DNA of 64,000 bases from the NCBI GenBank assembly GCA_002781365.1, contig PETN01000016.1:62001-126000 (forward strand), written 5' to 3'. This DNA comes from Sulfurimonas sp. CG01_land_8_20_14_3_00_36_23 (GTDB lineage: Bacteria; Campylobacterota; Campylobacteria; Campylobacterales; Sulfurimonadaceae). Below are positions 60,031-64,000 of the stretch, piece by piece (the first letter of the stretch is position 1; each line of letters begins with the position of its first letter). The notes under the pieces were generated by a model that saw only the letters and a program-made list of their open reading frames with translations, was not told the origin of the DNA and searched no databases. Made by a program: the position numbers and the translations under genes.

Positions 60031-62448
60031 ATGAAACTTAGTAATTATGGTGAATTTCCAGCTGACTTACCTGTTATAGCAGAAGATGAACTTTTTTTAT
60101 ACCCATTTATGATTTCACCACTTTTTTTAAGTGATGAAAATAATATAAAGGCAGCTACGAAAGCTATAGATGAAAACTCTTTAGTTATTGTTTGTTCAAC
60201 GAAGCCTTCGCATGAAGGTGAGAGAACATATGAAGCTCTTTATGACTCAGGTGTGATTGGCTCCATCATGAGAAAAGTCTCGCTTCCAGATGGAAGGGTT
60301 AAAGTTCTTTTCCAAGGACTTGCTCGTGCAAAAGTTTTACATAAAGTAGATGAACTTCCTTTGGTCTCGCATGTGGATATCATAAGCTCAACAACGGTTA
60401 ATTCTCTTAAAATCGATGCTATTTTAGAGATACTTAGAGAAAAAGTGAGAACACTCTCAAGTGTAAGTAACTATTTTCCACCCGATTTATTGAGAACGAT
60501 AGAAGAAAATCATGATAACAATAGGATTATAGATTTAATTTGCAGTAGTATTAAACTAAAAAAAGAGCAGGCATATAAACTTTTTGTTGAAGTAGATACA
60601 GAGAAGAGATTTTTAGACTTGATTGATTATCTTATAGATGAGATAGAAGCAAATAAACTACAAAAAGAGATTCGTTCTAAAGTGCATACGCATATTGAAA
60701 AAGTAAATAAAGAGTATTTTTTAAAAGAGCAACTCAAACAGATTCAAAAAGAGCTCGGAACAGATACATCAAGAGAAGAAGAGCTTGAAGAGTATCGTAA
60801 AAAATTAGAAGCTAAAAAAGGAAAGATGGCCGAAGATGCCTATAAAGAGATCCATAAGCAGATAGAGAGATTTTCTAAAATGCACCCAGACTCTTCCGAT
60901 GCGTCCATGACACAAACCTACCTTGACTGGGTTTTAGAGGTTCCATTTGGGGAGGAGGCTAAGAAATCTCTTAAGATATCAGATGTTGAAACCCAACTTG
61001 ATTTAGACCACTTTTCACTTGAAAAGCCAAAAAAAAGAATCGTCGAATATTTTGCTGTTAAAGAACTTTTAGAGCTGCGTGGAATGAGCCGTACTGGCTC
61101 TACAGGAGCAATTCTATGTTTCTCAGGACCTCCAGGTGTTGGTAAAACCTCACTGGCTAACTCAATTGCAACAGCATTGAAGCGTCCACTTGTTCGAATC
61201 GCTCTTGGTGGACTTGAAGATGTGAATGAGCTTAGAGGTCATCGTAGAACTTATGTCGGCGCTATGCCAGGACGTATTACACAGGGTCTGATTGATGCTA
61301 AAAAAATGAATCCAATTATAGTTTTAGATGAAATAGATAAAGTATCACGCTCCCAAAGAGGTGACCCAACAGCTGCACTCTTAGAGATTTTAGACCCAGA
61401 ACAAAACAAAGAGTTTAGAGATTATTATCTTAACTTTAATATAGATTTGAGTAATGTAATCTTTATAGCAACAGCAAATGATGTCGGTCAAATTCCAGCA
61501 CCTCTTCGAGATAGAATGGAATTTATTACTGTAAGTTCCTATACTCCTCAGGAGAAGTTTGAAATAGCAAAAAGATATTTAATCCCACAAGAACTTAAAA
61601 AACATGGATTGAAAAACTCGGAAGTAAGCATATCAAAGCCAGCACTAGTAGAACTTATACATAGTTATACTCGTGAAGCAGGGGTAAGAAATTTACGTCG
61701 TAGAATTGCGGACATGTCAAGAAAAGCCGCTAAAGACATTTTAGAGCATTCAGATGGTCGTAAAATCTCAGTAAGTCTAAAAAATCTAAAAGATTACTTT
61801 GAGAAGAGTGTCTTTGAGATAGAAAAAACAGACAAGGTACCCGTTGTAGGTGTTGTTAATGGCTTAGCATGGACAGCAGTTGGTGGTGATGTGTTAAAGA
61901 TAGAGAGTATCCGTATTAAAGGAAAGGGTGAGTTACAACTCACAGGAAGCCTTGGCGATGTTATGAAAGAGTCTGCTAGAATAGCTATGAGTGTTGTTAA
62001 AACTCTGATTGACAGTAAAAAATTGAAAATTTCTGAAGATAATTTACCTAGAACATTTAAAGAGATAGAAGAGAATACAAAGCTAGATGCAAGTGAAGTG
62101 TATCGACGTTATGATTTGCATATACATGTTCCAGATGGTGCTACGCCTAAAGATGGTCCCAGTGCTGGTATAGCGATGGTGAGTGTTATCTCTTCTATTT
62201 TAAGTTCAAAAAAAATTCGTTCAGAAATTGCGATGACTGGAGAAGTCTCTTTAAGTGGAGACGTATTGCCTATTGGGGGACTCAAAGAGAAGCTTATAGC
62301 AGCACACAAGGCAGGTATGAGCAAAGTTCTTATTCCTGCAAAAAACTATGAAAGAGATTTAGAGGATATTCCAAAAGAAGTTAGAGATTCAATGGAGATT
62401 GTTGGCGTTACACGCGTAGAAGAAGTTCTCAAACAGATTTTAATTTAA
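60031..62448 (+). CDS. lon: ATP-dependent protease Lon
   Basis: 805 residues, normal Lon length. N-terminal LON domain (LPVIAEDELFLYPFMISPLF), coiled coil around residues 205-260, AAA+ Walker A FSGPPGVGKTSLANSIA (about 363-379), Walker B IIVLDEIDK and the proteolytic domain with Ser in KDGPSAGIAMVS (about 706-717) and Lys in LPIGGLKEKLIAAHKAG. It degrades damaged and regulatory proteins, including many antitoxins. AAAGGAT precedes the ATG by about 8 bases. Confidence 0.97.
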   Translation: MKLSNYGEFPADLPVIAEDELFLYPFMISPLFLSDENNIKAATKAIDENSLVIVCSTKPSHEGERTYEALYDSGVIGSIMRKVSLPDGRVKVLFQGLARAKVLHKVDELPLVSHVDIISSTTVNSLKIDAILEILREKVRTLSSVSNYFPPDLLRTIEENHDNNRIIDLICSSIKLKKEQAYKLFVEVDTEKRFLDLIDYLIDEIEANKLQKEIRSKVHTHIEKVNKEYFLKEQLKQIQKELGTDTSREEELEEYRKKLEAKKGKMAEDAYKEIHKQIERFSKMHPDSSDASMTQTYLDWVLEVPFGEEAKKSLKISDVETQLDLDHFSLEKPKKRIVEYFAVKELLELRGMSRTGSTGAILCFSGPPGVGKTSLANSIATALKRPLVRIALGGLEDVNELRGHRRTYVGAMPGRITQGLIDAKKMNPIIVLDEIDKVSRSQRGDPTAALLEILDPEQNKEFRDYYLNFNIDLSNVIFIATANDVGQIPAPLRDRMEFITVSSYTPQEKFEIAKRYLIPQELKKHGLKNSEVSISKPALVELIHSYTREAGVRNLRRRIADMSRKAAKDILEHSDGRKISVSLKNLKDYFEKSVFEIEKTDKVPVVGVVNGLAWTAVGGDVLKIESIRIKGKGELQLTGSLGDVMKESARIAMSVVKTLIDSKKLKISEDNLPRTFKEIEENTKLDASEVYRRYDLHIHVPDGATPKDGPSAGIAMVSVISSILSSKKIRSEIAMTGEVSLSGDVLPIGGLKEKLIAAHKAGMSKVLIPAKNYERDLEDIPKEVRDSMEIVGVTRVEEVLKQILI

Positions 62449-62478
62449 TCTCTGTTTGAAAATCAATTTACTTTTTAT

Positions 62479-62856
62479 CTAAATAATTACAGTCGCAATT
62501 TTTTTCATTAAATCATCATTTCTGATTGGTTTCATGAGAAATCCATTTGCGCCAAACTCTAAGGCATCATTTTTCTTTGTCTCATCTGTTGTTAAAACAA
62601 TGATTGGTAGCTGACGAAGATTATCGTCTGCACGGACCACTTTGAGCATTTCAATCCCACCCATAATAGGCATAATAATATCTAAAAGAATTAAGTCAAT
62701 ATCATTTCTGCTTTTTAAAATGCCTATAGCATCGGAACCATTTTTCGCTTCAATTATCTCCGCTACTGCTCCACTTTTGGTAAGCATAGACTTGAGAAGT
62801 TTTAAGTTTATTAAATCATCATCTACTGCTAAAACGATTAAATCTTTTCTTTGCAT
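62479..62856 (-). CDS. Stand-alone response-regulator receiver (CheY-like)
   Basis: 125 residues, a single receiver domain. The phospho-acceptor Asp lies in DLILLDIIMP, with VDDD in the N-terminal acidic cluster, Thr in IIVLTTDE and Lys in LMKPIRND. No output domain. It lies 10 bases after the hybrid-kinase gene on the same strand, so it is probably its phosphorelay partner. Confidence 0.9.
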   Translation of the reverse strand: MQRKDLIVLAVDDDLINLKLLKSMLTKSGAVAEIIEAKNGSDAIGILKSRNDIDLILLDIIMPIMGGIEMLKVVRADDNLRQLPIIVLTTDETKKNDALEFGANGFLMKPIRNDDLMKKIATVII

Positions 62857-62866
62857 TGGGTTCTTC

Positions 62867-64000
62867 CTAAATAAATTTTTCGAATATAAGTCGTAGTAAA
62901 TCTTTATTGATTACATTTCTAATAATCTCATGCACATACAAAGCGTCATCTTGACTTTCTGCTGTTTTTTGATCACTTATAAGTACCAGATAGGAGGTTA
63001 GTCCACTCTTTTTGTTCTCTTCTTTAATAATTGAAGAGAGAACAGGTATATCCAACCCTGCTAACTCTTTATCAAATAAGACAAGTTTATAGGAATGTTC
63101 TTTAGTTAATGATTCCAACTCTTTGATGTCACCAGCTACTTCGTAAGTATACCCCAAGGCAAGAAGAAGTTGAATATAAAGCTTAGATTCAAAAGAACTT
63201 TTTTTGGCTATCAGTATATCTGCTTTAAAGGTACTTTTCTTCTCCTCTGCTGCTTGTATAAAAATTTCTTCAGGTTCTTTCTCTGGTAAAGTTACTGGAA
63301 CATCTGCCTCAATCTCCTCTGAAACCTTGATGGGGGAAGTGGCATCAACAACTGAAATTTTTTCATCTTCTGGAGCCTTTGCCTCCTCTTCTTCAACAAT
63401 AAAATCAGCTAGAAAATGGTTGAGTAAAGAGAGAATTTCTGAGCGAACAAGAGGTTTTGTTGTATATTCATCAAGTCCTGCCTCTAAAAATCTTTCTCTG
63501 TCTCCTTTTAACGCATTTGCTGTCAGTGCTATGATAGGTACATGAGGCTGACTAAAATCCTCTTCATAGTCTAAGATTTCTCTTGTTGCTTCAACCCCAT
63601 CTAATATTGGCATTTGAATATCCATAAAGATAAGATCAAAGTTTCCATCTTTTCTTTTTTGAAAAGCATCAAGACCATTATTGGCGAGTGTAACAGTTAG
63701 TCCTAAATCTTCTAGAGTACGCTTGATGAGTTTTTGATTAATGACATTATCTTCAGCAATAAGAATATTGGCATTAAATTTTGATGCAATACCATGCATT
63801 TTCTTACGATTAGTCTTTTTTGCTTTCTTAGCATTGAAATTTTCAATATTGTAATTTTCAAGAGCTTGTTTGACTTTTGAAATATTTAGAGGCTCATAGA
63901 TGGTTTTAAATATATTTATATTTAAAGACTCTATTTTTTTCATATAGTAAGACTTCGTTAGAAGAATTAGAGCTTGTGGTAGTTTTTCTAACTTTAGTAG
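62867..64000 (-). CDS. Hybrid sensor kinase, C-terminal part with two receiver domains (partial)
   Basis: The frame stays open past an internal ATG at 63943 to the window end, reading LPQALILLTKSYYMKKIE and then EPLNISKVKQAL, which is the end of a degenerate receiver-like domain. So the gene runs beyond 64000 and the ATG at 63943 is probably not the start. An intact receiver follows (ILIAEDNVINQKLI, FDLIFMDIQMPILDG with Asp, ALTANAL, TTKPL), then an acidic linker and a second, degenerate receiver-like domain (ILIAKKSSFESKL, LVLFDKELAGLD). Kinase domains would lie upstream, outside the window. Confidence 0.8.
   Translation of the reverse strand, partial: LLKLEKLPQALILLTKSYYMKKIESLNINIFKTIYEPLNISKVKQALENYNIENFNAKKAKKTNRKKMHGIASKFNANILIAEDNVINQKLIKRTLEDLGLTVTLANNGLDAFQKRKDGNFDLIFMDIQMPILDGVEATREILDYEEDFSQPHVPIIALTANALKGDRERFLEAGLDEYTTKPLVRSEILSLLNHFLADFIVEEEEAKAPEDEKISVVDATSPIKVSEEIEADVPVTLPEKEPEEIFIQAAEEKKSTFKADILIAKKSSFESKLYIQLLLALGYTYEVAGDIKELESLTKEHSYKLVLFDKELAGLDIPVLSSIIKEENKKSGLTSYLVLISDQKTAESQDDALYVHEIIRNVINKDLLRLIFEKFI

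Noticed and set aside
60367-60379. Possible further repeat copy in lon (GCATGTGGA)
   Set aside because: Only the 9-base core is kept (TATCCACATGCGA on the minus strand); too degenerate to count with the others.
62431-62457. AAACAGA/TCTGTTT inverted repeat at the end of lon as terminator
   Set aside because: A 7-bp AT-rich stem with a 13-base loop and no T run; too weak to call.
1-64000. CRISPR array, tRNA, rRNA, prophage or insertion sequence
   Set aside because: No direct-repeat arrays, cloverleaf or rRNA sequence, transposase, integrase or phage genes were seen. The dispersed 13-mer lacks the regular spacing of CRISPR.

Overview
The window comes from an AT-rich Campylobacterota (Epsilonproteobacteria) chromosome, most likely a Sulfurimonas-like chemolithotroph. 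The evidence is the gene content: a Csd3/Pgp3-type M23 peptidase, a PgbA_N-domain protein, a cluster of three Lpp20-family lipoproteins, futalosine-route MqnC, HemJ, FliW, a short ComEC and a BamD-Lon pair. No rRNA, tRNA, insertion sequence, prophage or CRISPR array was seen. Coding density is very high, many genes overlap at TAATG junctions, and no gap exceeds 300 bases.

Layout. 1-6.5 kb: end of priA, Nudix pyrophosphatase, cell-shape peptidase, PgbA_N protein, GlcD-type oxidase, YihY/BrkB protein and comEC. 6.5-8.7 kb: dnaB preceded by an MNT/HEPT toxin-antitoxin pair; mntA-hepT-dnaB-comEC looks like one operon. 8.7-13.3 kb: ispG, apbE, an EF-hand protein and a copper-type TonB receptor. 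13.4-20 kb: Wzz-like protein, agmatine deiminase, alr, an NlpC/P60 lipoprotein, rsmG, and a divergent PAS/CZB pair probably linked to taxis. 20-28.9 kb: an assimilatory sulfate reduction cluster on one strand (cysK, DUF2061, cysH of the APS type, cysD, cysN, siroheme reductase, class V aminotransferase, Rrf2 regulator, cysG). 29-45 kb: PAS-GGDEF-EAL protein, nhaA, ribA, hemB, argF, a five-heme cytochrome, trpS, hpf, hemJ, der, the Lpp20 cluster, a phosphoribosyltransferase, a TerB-DnaJ protein and an EamA transporter. 45-52 kb: flagellin, kdsA-ribH-nusB-mqnC-M16-like, recG and a second (long) HPF. 52.5-58.6 kb: an MSHA-like minor pilin operon led by a 1372-residue MshQ-like protein. 58.7-64 kb: fliW, bamD, lon, a lone receiver and the end of a hybrid kinase.

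The main discovery candidate is a dispersed 13-bp repeat, TTTCCACATGCCA. I count 16 exact copies, 8 on each strand, and 13 further copies that keep the core CCACATGC. Copies lie inside unrelated genes, where they force recurring peptides such as FPHAK and VACGN, and as inverted pairs at gene ends where they form terminator-like hairpins. Three copies lie in comEC, two in the visible end of priA, and one in recG with a hairpin pair just after it. Even strand use, inverted pairs at terminators and dispersal through housekeeping genes are the hallmarks of DNA uptake sequences in Neisseriaceae and Pasteurellaceae. I know of no such element described for this phylum. Uptake function is inference; the over-representation is seen directly.
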